Below, piece by piece: positions 20,626-32,361 of a stretch of 64,000 nucleotides of DNA. The stretch's first letter is position 1, and each line of letters starts with the position of its first letter. Source of the DNA: Isoetes taiwanensis. Lineage: Eukaryota; Streptophyta; Lycopodiopsida; Isoetales; Isoetaceae. The position numbers and the translations under genes were made by a program. The stretch covers positions 2,502,567 to 2,566,566 of the forward strand of contig JAJEKV010000028.1 of the NCBI GenBank assembly GCA_021234155.1, read 5' to 3'. Below the pieces are notes generated by a model, which worked only from the letters and a program-made list of their open reading frames with translations, made no database searches and was not told the origin of the DNA.

Positions 20626-20796
20626 CCCATTATGCACCACATACACAAAAAGAGGGCTTTTGTTGTGAGCCATTGGTTGTTGACCATTATGCACCACACA
20701 CACAAAAAAAGGGCTTTTGTTGTGAGCCATTGGTTGTTGCCCATTATGCACCACATAAACAAAAAGAGGGCTTTTGTTGTGAGCCATTGGTTGTTG
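20626..20796. repeat. Three tandem copies of a 57-bp unit
   Basis: Units 20626-20682, 20683-20739 and 20740-20796 are almost identical, each with CATTATGCACCACA and GGGCTTTTGTTGTGAGCC. All six frames remain largely open across it because 57 is a multiple of three; it is not evidence of coding. Confidence 0.95.
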
Positions 20797-20814
20797 ACCA
20801 TTGGAAAAAAAAGG

Positions 20815-20962
20815 CTAAAATCAATGGCTCGGAAATGGTGCACTCTAGATGTACGCATTAGTACATCCATTTGAATACATCACGAAATCATAGGAAAAAC
20901 CTTAGTGAAATGCGTACAAAACACACAAAGAAAACCCCTTGTTATTATGCTACATATTAGTG
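20815..20962 (-). repeat. Dispersed repeat D, copy 2
   Basis: About 150 bp, near-identical in layout to the reverse complement of 23331-23490, ending TTATTATGCTACATATTA. Confidence 0.8.
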
Positions 20963-21869
20963 TGCCATCTTATGTCATTTATTGCTATTTCATCCTTGTA
21001 ATGAATTATATTAAAAGCGACTTTGGACATCATATTTGTGACGACCATACAGGCATTCATACCATATGAGTATTTTACTCATAGGTACAAAAAATGGTCG
21101 TCATACAAATGCAAAAAAAATAGTTGCACAAAGCAAGGTTTAAATTCCCAACCTTTTAACTATGAGTTACACACCTTTGCCAAGTGCATTATCAACATGT
21201 ATTGAAGACATTTCCTCACATACTATTTTCGCAAGATTCTAGAATGCATGCACAACACTTGGGGAGTGGTGCAATCCTGACTGTGGGCCTAGATATAAAT
21301 AGAGGCGCCTCCTTATTGTCAAATCATTCCAGTTCAATGCTAGTCTTGAGCCTTCTAAGCATCTCTCTCGTCGTCCTGCTTGCCTTCATGCCATTATATT
21401 CTTGTTTCTTCATCATATATCAGATTCTTTACTGATCTTGGCGTATTTCTTCGACTTGAATATTTTTCGTGCATTTTCCTTTTTTTCGCGTAGGTTCATG
21501 ACAGTAACCAAAATCCCTTACAGGTTCTTGCCTGATCTGATCTTAAGCATTTTTTTTTACTCATATTTGGTGATTTCATCTCTATGGAGGAGGTTTCGAC
21601 CTTATTACAGCAAGTCCAACAACTTGTTCATGTATGTCAAGAGTTGTAATTGGACAATAAAGAGTTCAGAGAACGGTTTGCACCTCATGAATCGGCCTCT
21701 AGCACTTGGAGGAGGCATCAGAGCCTAAGATTAGTTTGCAGGAGAAATTTGATGGTACTAGATCCAAGCTTCGTAGTTTCTTGAATCAAATTTGGCTAGT
21801 TATTCGGCCCAAGCCCCACAGGTATCCCACGGATCGTGAACATGTCGGGCTAGTTGGCTTCCTTTTGGG
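20963..21869. other. Noncoding flank of the gypsy remnant
   Basis: No recognised coding. The T/C-rich stretch at 21300-21600 may be the untranslated leader or LTR remainder of the gypsy remnant that follows. Confidence 0.4.
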
Positions 21870-23087
21870 CTAGCGATGAGCTGGTTTGCCCCCTTGCTGG
21901 AGAGGGGGATCCCCAAGTTGCAGAATTTTGCCGCCTTTACTGCTGAAATTGAGGCGTATTTTGGAGACACCGATCGACAAGGCACAACAGTTATCAAGTT
22001 TGGCAACCTCAGGCAAGGTTCTCGTCCGGCTTTAGTTTATGCCTTTGAATTTCGGCAGATTGCCATATACATACGGCCTGGGATGATGTAGCCCTTCAAG
22101 ATTGTTTCCGAATAGGGCTCCACGAGGATGTGAAGGATATGTCGCTGACTGTGGAGGATCCCAAAACTTTGAATGAAGCTATCAGGTTTATGACTCGTTG
22201 TGATAACCATCTTTTTGAGCGTAGGAAAGAAAAATGGAATTGGTCTATTTCCCTAATTCTGCAAGCTCCAGTAGTCACAACAACTTCTGCACCGCCCAAT
22301 CCTTCTAAATTAGATGGCCTGGTACCTATGCAGATTGACCGTGTGGTTCAAGGGCCCTTGTTTGCGGTCGAGAAGCAGCGTCGAAGAGAGGCTAAGTGGG
22401 TGGCCACAGACGCCAGTAAGATTGCTAGAAGTGGAGTATTAATGCAAGAAGGTAGAGTAATTGCCTATGATTCTAGAAAGACGAATGATGTGGAACAGCG
22501 TTATCCCATGTATGACCAAGAATTACTTGTCGTCGTGCGTGCTTTGCATATTTGGAGACATTACTTACTTGGGAGACGATTCCAGTTGGATACAGATCAC
22601 CAAAGTCTCCAATATATTTTTATGCAACCCCACCTCAATCTTAGATAGCAACGATGGATGGAGTTTCTGGAAGAGTATGATTTTGAGGTAGTCTATAAGC
22701 CGGGCAAATATAATGTTATTGCTGATGCACATTCCAAGCATCCATTGGTCACCTGAACCCATTGCAATTTGATTTCCACTCTCACCAGTAAGTTTGGTAA
22801 TCAGATTTAGCAGACTCTTTCAACATATCCTGAATTTCAGGAAATATGGCAAAGTCTATCCAAGGAAGCTAGAACTGATAAGGAGATGGAGGTTTTCTGC
22901 CATTATAGGAAGATAAGCTTCTTTATTACAAGGATAAGTTATGTGTCCCAGAGACATCAGGAGTTCATAAGCTCATTTTTCACGATACACATAACAATCC
23001 TATAGCGGGGCATGCGGGATTCATGAAGACATATTTTAAGATTCGTTCCAGCTATTTTTGGCCAGGTGTTGAAAATCTAAGTAGGTA
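21870..23087 (+). pseudogene. Ty3/gypsy remnant: gag joined to RNase H and integrase finger by internal deletion
   Basis: Gag-like sequence occupies 21876-22370: FTAEIEAYFGDTDRQG, LRQGSRP, then in another frame EAIRFMTRCDNHLFERR. It is followed at once by RNase H (22395-22750) with ATDASKIARSG, YDQELLVVVRAL, DTDHQSLQ and EYDFEVVYKPGKYN. The integrase HHCC-type start then appears (about 22920-23085: HKLIFHDTH, GHAGFMKTYFK). Protease and nearly all of the reverse transcriptase are missing, so an internal deletion fused gag to RNase H. A stop at 22646 and the frame change near 22090 confirm decay. The layout resembles chromoviruses, but no chromodomain is present to prove it. Confidence 0.85.
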
Positions 23088-23330
23088 AATTAATTAAATC
23101 AGAGATTAGTAACTTGTCGACTAAAAAAGAGACTTTTTCCATAAAAGGTCGTTACATGCAAAAAGAAAGAATAGAAAATATGAAAGGACATTTTAGACAT
23201 GTTTATTTATGCTTATAATGTAAGCTACATTAAACTATACAGGCATTAGCTCTTCTGGTAGGACCAAAATTTGACGGCAAGGCCTCCAATATGAACATGA
23301 ATTTAGGAGACGTATGGATATATGTTGTCT

Positions 23331-23490
23331 AATATGTAGCATTATGACAGAGGGTTTTGTTTTGTGTTTTTGTACTGTTTTCTCTAAGGTTTTCATATGA
23401 TTTGGTGGTCGTATTCATCCAGGTGTACTAAATAGTATTTCTAGAGTGCACCCTTTTGTTAGCCGTTGATTTTAGAAAAAGGGGCAAATC
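23331..23490 (+). repeat. Dispersed repeat D, copy 3 (inverted)
   Basis: Begins CTAATATGTAGCAT and runs to TGCACCCTTTTG / GTTGATTTTA. Reverse complement of copies 1 and 2, so the 20962-23331 interval, which holds the gypsy remnant, lies between oppositely oriented copies. Confidence 0.8.
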
Positions 23491-25492
23491 CTGTGGTGGA
23501 GGTTTTTTTTAGGGTTGTGTGAATTAGGGTTGTGTGATTGTGGGTTGTGTGCAAGCACTTCCATATCCGGATTGCAAGACCGGATTGTAAGACCTATTTA
23601 CACAAGCTGTAAAGTATCCAAATTTTTTCTTGCCCTTTCAACTTAGTCGCGGATGCATGAGCTCACGCTGCTTCACGAAAGGCCAAGTTTGAGGTCAATA
23701 GCGGATTTCCTTCCGTGCAAGTGTGACACTGGTTTCTTGTCATCTTTATCCCCCGGCAAAAACCGGAAAGCCTAATCCTTGGCTGGCCGTGAATCGCGGG
23801 ATTTCGGGCAAGCGTAGCTTCCATTTGGCCCCTTTGCCGTGAACGAAACCGCTTTGAACACCGCCACTATCGCTAGCTGGAGTTCCCATTCCTTTGTACA
23901 AAGACTTATGGGCCTTCGGCAGCCTGTAACATTCCCCGCTGGATCCAAGACACGATGGCATATTGCGTGATTAACATGGTAAGTTCTATTCTTTACATTT
24001 TATCCTTTGCATAGAAGCTTTGTTTCTTGCAATAGGTCGTAGATGAACGCCATGGCCATCTTTGTGATAACAATTATGGCATAACAAACTTTAGCAAATC
24101 CGTATGCTTTTGGTCTTTTCAAGATCTTCATCCTTTTGCTTTGCAAACGATTATTAAAAACAATATCTTGTATGCATTGTATTGTCTAGATCACGCATAT
24201 AAACCCCGAAGTTGCATTTTATTAGCCAAATTCTCGCAGAATCTTGTCCGAAAGATTAGCCAAGCAAAGTTTGGATACTCCAGCTTATTAGTTTCCCAAA
24301 AGGTAAGGGAATTCAACCAATAAATGCTTCAAATTAATGTGTATTTTTGCATTGAATCCCATTTTACTGAAGCTTATGATGTAATAGTCCGCACGATTGT
24401 GTGCCAAATTCATTCAGAAGCAAAGACAAAGAATAAAATGGAGTAGCTGTGATTTAAAGTGAGAAAAAGGCAGAGAAGAATAGAGGTTCTTTCTTATTTC
24501 AGTTTCTTTCTTACTTGCGGGTTTAGCAAAGCCCATGCTAAAGATTCCTCCTTCCTTTGTTGGGGCTAGACTATTCATGGTAATCCTGGAATATTGAAGT
24601 TGTTTCAAAAGCCATGATTATGGCCATATGCCAACTGATTGGGCATGAAAGTCTCTGCTTTGGTATATCATCATTTTCTTGTTAATTCAATCATTTGAAT
24701 CTCAAACGGACAGCTAAGACTTGCATTGTTTGTGTTTAACAGGTAAATGATAGGTAAATGATACCGTTGGCACATTGGCCGGTGGTACTTATTGGGATAA
24801 TGATGTGGTGATAGCCGTGATTCTTGAACCGCACCAATGCTTGCTATATAGAACGTGTTGATGCTATACCAAAGTTAAGCGATTCAAACTTGTTTGCAAG
24901 TTAGCAAAGATATTGTTATATTATTAAGGAATTGACACCTGATTTGGAGCAGGTTATAAATATGGAATGGGGAAACTTCTGGTCATCTTATCTTCCCAGA
25001 GTTCTATTAGATGAAGCTTTAGATGCTGGCAGAGAACTTAGCCTGGCTGGTCAGAATAACAAATGCAGCGAGCTATTCGAGTTGCATGGCTAGCTCATTA
25101 TATTCATATCCGCTACAAATTTACAAGAATGCAAAACGAGTTCATCCAAAGAGTTTACTCCCAAATAAGGGGATCTTGCATAATTTCTTTTGAGACAATA
25201 TGTTTGCGAAAAAAATCAAGCAATTTTACATGCTTCTTTGTAACAAAACTTAAGAAAACACAAAAACATCTGAAGAAAGGAGTAAAGTTCGTCATCATAT
25301 ATTTGAGAATTTCAAGCATGGGTTTATGGGTTTATGGATTTATGGGTTATTGTTGTTTTTGCACATTTTATAACAGTGTTTGCGTATATTTGGGCAGCTC
25401 TTGGTATACAGTGGAAATAAACAAACTTGATGTTATTGTCCTTTCTAGTAATTAATGTTTAGACCCATAAAGTTTACCTATGTTTGTTTTAG

Positions 25493-25810
25493 TTAGGGCC
25501 CGAAGGGCCCAAATTTTTTTTTAATATAACAATCAACACACAACTACCATTCACATTATTAACACAAACCATTGCATTTAACACATTTAAATTGAAATCC
25601 CCCTTAAACCCCCTTTAGTTTGGGTGCATATTCACACGGGGGGTTACGTAGGGCAGCGAGAGCCCCAAAAATATATTTACAATACACGTATAAAATTAAC
25701 ACCATTAAGTACATTATCTCAAATCTTATAGTATTTTACAAACTTTAATATACAGTATACAAAAACTTGTACATGCATACCCCACAAACGAGGATCGCTA
25801 TGTACGGTCC
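25493..25810. mobile_element. Fold-back element, copy 3 (left arm and spacer)
   Basis: It starts with the palindrome GGGCCCGAAGGGCCC followed by AAATTTTTTTT. It continues through CCCTTAAACCCCCTTTAGTT and GTGCATATTCACACGGGGGG into the spacer with CATACCCCACAAACGAGG. The right arm is missing. The palindrome marks the outer end of the family. Confidence 0.8.
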
Positions 25811-26136
25811 AGATCTTGGAATAAAGGGCAAATATGCCCATCCGACCCAATAGGGCTAATAGTGACTGACCCAATAGGGGAAATTTATACAAAGTGAGTG
25901 GTGTGTATACGAAAATCATTATCTAGATGGGAAATTGACCCGTATTTCATACATGCTTGGGGAGTGGCTAAATGTTAAATTGAAGCACATGCAAAGATAG
26001 AGATTGCATGTAAGTGCATGTGCATGTGTCATTTTGATAACCTACATGACAAGGTGAAGTTTGACCATTGTAGGACCATGTAATGGAATATGCATGATAA
26101 ATAGAACTAGACCATTCAGATTTAAGAATAATTCGA

Positions 26137-26282
26137 AAGTAATGTGACTTTTGAACCATAGTTTGATGCACCATCTATAATCTGCTCGATTATTGTATGG
26201 AATGATAAGGTTATTGAAGGATTGACTGATGTAGCTTGAACTGCTAGTAGGGTTGTTGTCTAGACTAGTGGTTTTCGGGTTT
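26137..26282 (+). repeat. Dispersed repeat, copy 2 of the 13742-13905 repeat
   Basis: Same order of blocks as 13742-13905, with scattered substitutions. Confidence 0.8.
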
Positions 26283-27026
26283 TTTTATTTTTATTTGTTT
26301 ATAATTATTATTTTTTAAATAAAATTGGTTTCATTATTCTTCAGACTATCTTATTGCCAACCAAATTAGACTTTTGGTTTATGTTTATATGTAGAATAAT
26401 CTTCAAACTGGACCTTATTTCTAAGCCTTTGCTTCCACTTTCGACCTTCAAATTTGCAAATGTAAAATTTTGCCAAAAGATTAACAATCAAGAAAGCAAT
26501 AATATATGATCCTTTTTGTCAAGTGGGAAAGAAACATGGTCTGCTAAAATTTAAGAATAATGGACGATGCCATCAAAATCTCTATGCAGGACTGGTAGGA
26601 AGGTCGAACTCAACTCTGACAATAAGTTCATGAGGGATTTGAAGAGGCTCACATTTTTCAATACTTGGTCACAATTTGGAATTTACATGAGGGAAGAATT
26701 CTGCACCAAAAACTGAGAGAATCAATGCAATAAGAACACATAGGATGGTACCATCAGTTGCATGAGTGGGCAGAACGATGGGGGAATTAGCCTGTATGAC
26801 CTACTTGAAGTGCCTAGTAAATGACAACGTGACTCAAAAGACATGGGAAACATCTGGAGTGAAAATAGAAATTTATGGTAGTGAAATTAATCGCATGTGG
26901 ATTTTTGTGGAGCAAGAATACTTGAGTGCTAGCTTGCAGGGCAAGAAAAGAAATATGATATCTCAATCAAGGTTAAGTAGTCATAAACTAGAAAAAGAGG
27001 TTGATCGCTTTCTTGGGGTCCCTCGA

Positions 27027-29026
27027 TGTAACGAGCTTGGCCCGTCAGCAGGCATGTAATTTACGTTTCATTATTCATGCTTATGGAGAATATCCGAAAT
27101 TGATCATTACATGAGAAATACATGTATGAGGAGTTTATACTAAATTCATGTGATAAAACCAAAGGGCATCAGTTTCTATGAGGGCTTTTGGAAGGAGGCA
27201 GGAGCAATTTTTGGGCAGTTTTGCCGGCTGGAATTTGGAGCATCATATCTCGGTAACCCGAGATCCTCAGGTAATTCTTACTTTGTTGGAAAGATTTTCA
27301 AATCAGCTTTCTGGATTGGGTCTGATAAGGCCGAAATTCATCCGTATGAGGGAGATATGGCAGAAAGAGTGAAGCTATATCAGAATTGACTGCACCATTG
27401 GGATTGGATGTCTTTTGCCACATTGGTATATAAGAGGAAGTAAGAACTGAGCTAAGCTTATTGTAAGAAGTCTGGGAATAGTCCTTAAAATTGTAGCTTT
27501 ATGGGGGCTTCTGCAGTATGGCAATGGCATGGAGTATTGTTGGCCAAATAAAATGCTAAGTTATGTAATTAATTTATTAGTAAGAGAAACAGGCTAACAT
27601 ATTGAATTGCATATGAGTATTCTGTAAAATGTTCGCTCCTTATGAAGGGAGTGACTTGGGAAAGCATGCCGGTAGAAGTATATTGTAGTTGCTAGGTGAT
27701 CCTTGTACCTTATATATGGATGTAATTGTAGGGATATCATGATTGTTTGGGAATAGGACATTATGACATCCTAGAATAAGCTTTTCCTATGGGGAGGAAA
27801 ATGCTAGACCTTTTATGTGTTCTTGTATAATATATCTAGACATGCTAAATGCTTGGATACCATGGTGATGTGTCAAGGTTGCATTATGTTAGCATGTAGT
27901 TGTTCAATATTTGACATCATGTGGTAGAACACGAATGTGATCTATATATGATATCATTGCAAATGTTGGCATTGTTCTATGTTGTTCCTGATAAATGCAT
28001 AGGAAATGCATATGAGTTATGACTCTTGATTCTTGGATCATATGATGAAAAACATGATTTAAACTCTGACATGTGGGGCATATGCTAAATTCTTGGCTGA
28101 TATATGAGTGCATATCTCCCGGGCCGGAGTCCATTTGCGGTGGCTTGGACTCGCGGTTGTTCTTGTTCTTGGCATCGGGCATTGCCACCCCAGCGAGGGT
28201 GCTTCGTCGCACTACATGGCTTTGAAGTGGTCCCCTAGTGCTGGACGCAGGCTAGGAGGGTGCATACACATGAGGCTTACCCCGCCCGTATTTGCTGCAG
28301 GGCCTGATCAGCCTGGGTGGCCTTCATAGAACCGGAGTAGGCACTGCATGTTTATGGATATCTCATAGTTATTTCATGGTTCCTCATGGTCTCATAATTA
28401 TCTCTTAATTATTGTAAGGTTATGACATGTGCATTTACATCTTACTTGGATGGCTTGATGATGTTTTGGTTCGTATTATCATTGTTTATGTTATGTGCTA
28501 ATACTGCATTGCTGGTTTCTAGCATAAAGGGATTCTTAGGTGAGGCATCTAAGTATGAGAATTATTCTTGTGATTGGTACATCGTACATGTTTCTTGTTG
28601 ATTATACCATCATTTTCTAAATGCCTCAAACCCCCACTTAGTCTTTAAGACTAACCCCACGTGTTCATGGTGTAAGCAGTTTCAGAGATAGGAGAATGTA
28701 GCAGGGCAATTGAAGGGCACAACTACGTGCAGTCTTTACTTATGATGATTCTGTATGCCTTTAGAAAGGCCTTATCATTTATAGAGCATATGGATATTAT
28801 ACTGCATATCATTATCTTGTATATGGCACAAGAATGCTATACAATTATGTTTCAAATATGTATATACTTCTAACTGTGAATTTGAAGACAAAAATTCAAT
28901 TTTTTACCAAGATTTCTTTAGTAGAATTACATTACTTAACTCATGGATAACAATTTATCATTGACTCATGCAAGGTTAGATGGGATTTCGGGTTACTTGG
29001 AGGGTTAACCCGGCAGGCCCGTCACA
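27027..29026 (+). repeat. 5' LTR of the outer element (2000 bp)
   Basis: It begins TGTAACGAGCTTGGCCCGTC and ends GGCAGGCCCGTCACA. A TATA-like GGTATATAAGAGG lies near 27425. Relative to the 3' LTR it lacks two blocks of roughly 240 and 330 bp, between 27400 and 27510. Identity elsewhere is high, roughly 95-98 percent by eye. Confidence 0.9.
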
Positions 29027-29028
29027 GT

Positions 29029-29040
29029 TGGTATCAGAGC
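29029..29040 (+). other. Primer-binding site, initiator tRNA-Met type
   Basis: TGGTATCAGAGC begins two bases after the 5' LTR. It is the standard complement to the 3' end of plant initiator tRNA-Met. Confidence 0.9.
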
Positions 29041-29168
29041 AAGTCTCAAGTTCGAGTCTCCATGGGTGCCTATATGCATGGGTGATTTGCAAAGACTTGG
29101 TAATCATTGTGACATGGTATGACATAGACATGGTATAGTCTTGGATGCTCGAGGACGAGCATAGTTCT

Positions 29169-29352
29169 AGTGGGAGAGACTGTAACGGGCCCATGGTAGA
29201 CCGCTCGAGTATTCGAACCTTGAATGTGCCTGTGGGGCGTTCCCGAGACACCGGCATAAATGGGTAGAAGCGACTACTCATAAACGTCTAGACGGTTTTG
29301 CCCAGTTGGTTAACGGCATATCGGTTAGGAATGTCACAGTTGGTATCAGAGC
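29169..29352 (+). repeat. Short LTR-like unit flanked by its own purine tract and primer site
   Basis: The purine-rich AGTGGGAGAGAC (29169-29180) is followed by a 158-bp block, 29181-29338, that begins TGTAACGGGC and ends TGTCACA. A second TGGTATCAGAGC follows at 29341-29352. This is a PPT-LTR-PBS order 140 bp inside the outer element, as if the end of one element abutted the start of another. Its sequence is not the outer LTR, though the termini are alike. Confidence 0.75.
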
Positions 29353-31186
29353 ATAGTTGGATCATTGGTGTTGATATGGTGGATTAGAAATTTCAGCTGA
29401 GATTATTGATTGTTGGATGATGCTAATGATAATATTTCAGATGATGTATGGACGACGATCTAGGATGTGCGATGGATCTGTCAAGTATGGAAATGTAATG
29501 ACATAATATCCTAGTATTGATTTCTTTAATTATATATTCTGTGGTAGATAACTCTGGTGGGATGCATGTGATCAAGGAACTAATTTTAGTTCAATCTTGT
29601 ACAAAACATGAAGGATGCTAATAGAAACGTCTTCATGTGGAGCCTGAACAGTGAGGCCGGATGATGTGAAGGTATGGTTTTTACATTTGCTTATGTTCTC
29701 TACAATTGATAGGTGATCGAGTGATAGATCCTATTGGCAAATGTGTTTTGGAACAAAGTGCGAAAGTATATCAAAGCAGAAATAATTATGTATGAAGGTG
29801 AGCTTTCCTTATCAAATCAGGTGAGTTAAATCTACATTAAGGAGACATTAAGTGACTTGCTAGTAGTGAGTTGATGCTTTTGGATCTTTGAGTATGAGGT
29901 GTTAATATATCCTCGCCTATTGTTGTTGACTCAATTTGAGACAGGTTATCATTGAGTGCACGATAAGAATAATGCAGCAAAAATAAAATATAAGTGAGGA
30001 TAAGTTTGCCTGGATTGTATATGATGGTTCAGGTTGTCAAGACGGTTAGTTTGAAAATCTTGTATAGATAGTTATGGAATTGACATAGAAGAAAATGCCA
30101 TTACCATATACAATGGCTCTACTTGGAGATTAAAGTTTTGTGCATGTTCTTGTAACAGTCTCTTGTGCATGTTTCCATCCAAGGTTATAGCTGAATTAGG
30201 ATTTGGAGGATTTGGAGGATTTGAAAGATTCTTGTATTTATTGAGAGCAAAAGTAAGTGCTTTTCAGAACACATAGATCTTATCAAAGGATTGAGTAAAT
30301 AGAGAATGATCCTAAACATTTGGTCAAGATATATTGAGAAATAACTTGAGCTATGTTGGATGTATAATAGGATATATCCACATTGTAAATGCTGATTGAA
30401 GAGCCATATCCTTAGTGGTAGGGAGCAGTCGTGGCAGACATAGTAGTGGAACCTAAAAGTATAAGGATATACTTGAGCTGAGGTGGAAGGAAATGTTACA
30501 GCAAGGTGAAATTCCACATTTGAAATTATATAATTTGATAGGAGAGTACTACAGCAATATGCCCAAGAAGTTGGGATTACTGTCTATATACTTGTGCTCT
30601 CTTATTGAGTCTTTTGAGGGATTAGTAAAGAGATGTTAATTTCATCACAATCTATCAAGGAAAGTAAGCATCTGTTGGGGATTGCATCATGGGATTCTTG
30701 TTAGTGATGGAAAGAAACTTGATGGTTTGAATAGTTTAGATTAGTTCGACGTATTCTAGCTTGGGTTAGTAAAGAAGCTAATTGGATTATGCGTGAGAAC
30801 ATGCTAGCAAATTTTGAGTGTGATATTAAGATAAAGGCTTTAATAGCTTGACTGATGTCTGGGAAAAGTTAGTGCTGTAGAATAGAAATTAACCTATGTA
30901 ATGGGCGTGGATTTAGAGAGCGGGTGAGCAATGTCAATCGAAATTACTTTTATAGCTTAAGGTATTTGATAAGTATTCCCGATATGTTAAATAGACTTCT
31001 TTGAGAGATTCTATATTGTAGGCTATGATTGTAATCATTATAGGCTCTATTATATTGATTATCTGTGCTTTATAGCCTTGAGATACTCAGACAGGGGGAC
31101 TTAACTATGTATTCTACTTGTCACTTTTTGGATTTGGCCACCTAAGAAGTTTCATGTGAGTACATATTGAGTTCGATCTGAGCATC
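29353..31186 (+). other. Left internal region of the outer element, noncoding
   Basis: About 1.8 kb with stops in all frames at short intervals. The only element-like hints are a GRGFRERVSN reading near 30910 and a generally A/G-rich, pol-like base composition. No domain can be supported. Confidence 0.6.
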
Positions 31187-31246
31187 TATGTTGCCATGGT
31201 GATCTTCCAGTTTGCCTGAGTGCTGGATTTTGAGAAATGACGGTGA

Positions 31247-31763
31247 TTGGATGATGTGAGGCGCCATGTGAGGCGCCGTTTGCCGTTTTTGTGTGTATCT
31301 CTCTCCTCGGGTGTCGGATTTGGACGATTTTTGGTGCGTTGGAAAGCTCGGACTGTAGGCTTTCCGTTGGTATATGGCATCAAGCAGCCCAACATCGGAA
31401 TCAGTGCCGGATTTGGGTTTCCCATTTCGGCCCCTATGGTTAACCCTGGTATGTCCTTCTCAGTTGTTATTTCTTCTGTCAATTCTGCTTCCATGGCTTT
31501 CTCTTCTATTTCTGCCTCCCCTATGCAATCTAGTGCTTCTGTAATTCCTCCTTCCTTCCTTGATAACTCACGTCTCAATCCTCTTGCTTTTGCATATCCT
31601 TCTGCTAGTGCATCCACTACTTCGCAACAATTTCCGCTTCTCACTGCTTCTTCATCTGCTGCAATTGCGGGTCCTTGTTCTCCTGTACATCCTAGTCCTC
31701 GTGCTTCCCATTTTCAATCTACCTCTGTTGGATTTTTGCCTTCTACTCCTTCCTCTTATGCGG
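31247..31763 (+). pseudogene. LINE ORF1, N-terminal part
   Basis: Open from 31247, though Met at 31436 (MVNPGMSF) may be the better start. The product is rich in Ser, Pro and Ala, low complexity, with no domain. It is interrupted at 31763 by the gypsy LTR at 31764. Codon phase shows it resumes after 42915: GCG at 31760-31762 is followed by a codon whose first G is duplicated in the TGCGG target site. Plant L1 ORF1 proteins bind the element's RNA. Confidence 0.8.
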
Positions 31764-32361
31764 TGTTAGTCACATTGCCTCACGGTGCGACTATTCATCA
31801 TCTGACAGACCGAGTCAAGCTCAAGGATCCTCGATCGACCCACGGGTCAGCCATCAAAGGCTCGGCCTGCGGGTCAGCCATCAAAGGCTCGGCCAGAAGA
31901 CCAAGCGGCAGACCACGCATCAAAACTGCGTCCGGAAGTCAACAAGAGGCGCCTTTCAGACAAGTGATGACCCGTCACACCGTGTCGTCGGCGTGATTCT
32001 AGGCATTTCAAGAGGCACCGCCAACATTCACACAAATCGGGGCCTCCTTCCGAGAGACGGCACGAGATCGGTCCGAGTGTCTATATTGGGCCCAAGGCCA
32101 TTGTACTATATATATGAGTAGAGCTAGCATATGATGGCTAGATGAGTTTTGAGTCTTGTCTCCTTCGGTTTTCTCTCTATTAGAGAGCTCATGTATGTTC
32201 ATCATTGATATCAAGGAAGCTTATCATTTTCCTCTCATTTGTTACATTTTTCTTCTTCTTCTTCTCTTCTTGCAAATCCCGTGACATAGTCCCCGGACTC
32301 TCTGTTAGATCCACGGGTCCTCACAGGGGTCTTCCGGAGTTCCCAACCCGGACCCCAAACA
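31764..32361 (+). repeat. 5' LTR of the nested gypsy element (598 bp)
   Basis: Contains GGGTCAGCCATCAAAGGCTC in tandem copies (31847-31892) and a TATA-like TATATATATGAG at 32107. AT-rich stretches are identical to the 3' LTR, while GC-rich stretches differ repeatedly. Confidence 0.92.
32104..32114 (+). promoter_or_regulatory. Candidate TATA box in the gypsy 5' LTR
   Basis: TACTATATATA lies in the second half of the LTR, conserved in the 3' LTR at about 42641-42651. Position fits an RNA polymerase II start shortly downstream. Confidence 0.5.

Larger units (their letters stand above)
23491..27021. other. Intergenic, no convincing gene
   Basis: Mostly AT-rich. It contains fold-back copy 3 (25493-25810) and the dispersed-repeat copy at 26137-26282. 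A plus-strand frame at 26766-27026 (MGRTMGELACM... ending FLGVPR) runs right up to the LTR at 27027. It has no recognised domain and could be a host or element fragment cut by that insertion. Confidence 0.5.

Noticed and set aside
20626-20796. Three regular repeats, CRISPR-like at first glance
   Set aside because: Units are directly adjacent with no unique spacers, in plant-type DNA. It is a simple tandem repeat.
26766-27026. Open frame ending at the outer LTR as a host gene cut by insertion
   Set aside because: Joining the flanks at the proposed target duplication gives an early stop, and no domain is recognised, so it is only mentioned in the regional note.
29041-29060. TTCGAGTC phrase suggesting a tRNA T-arm
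   Set aside because: No acceptor or anticodon stems surround it; it lies in the leader of the LTR element next to the primer site.
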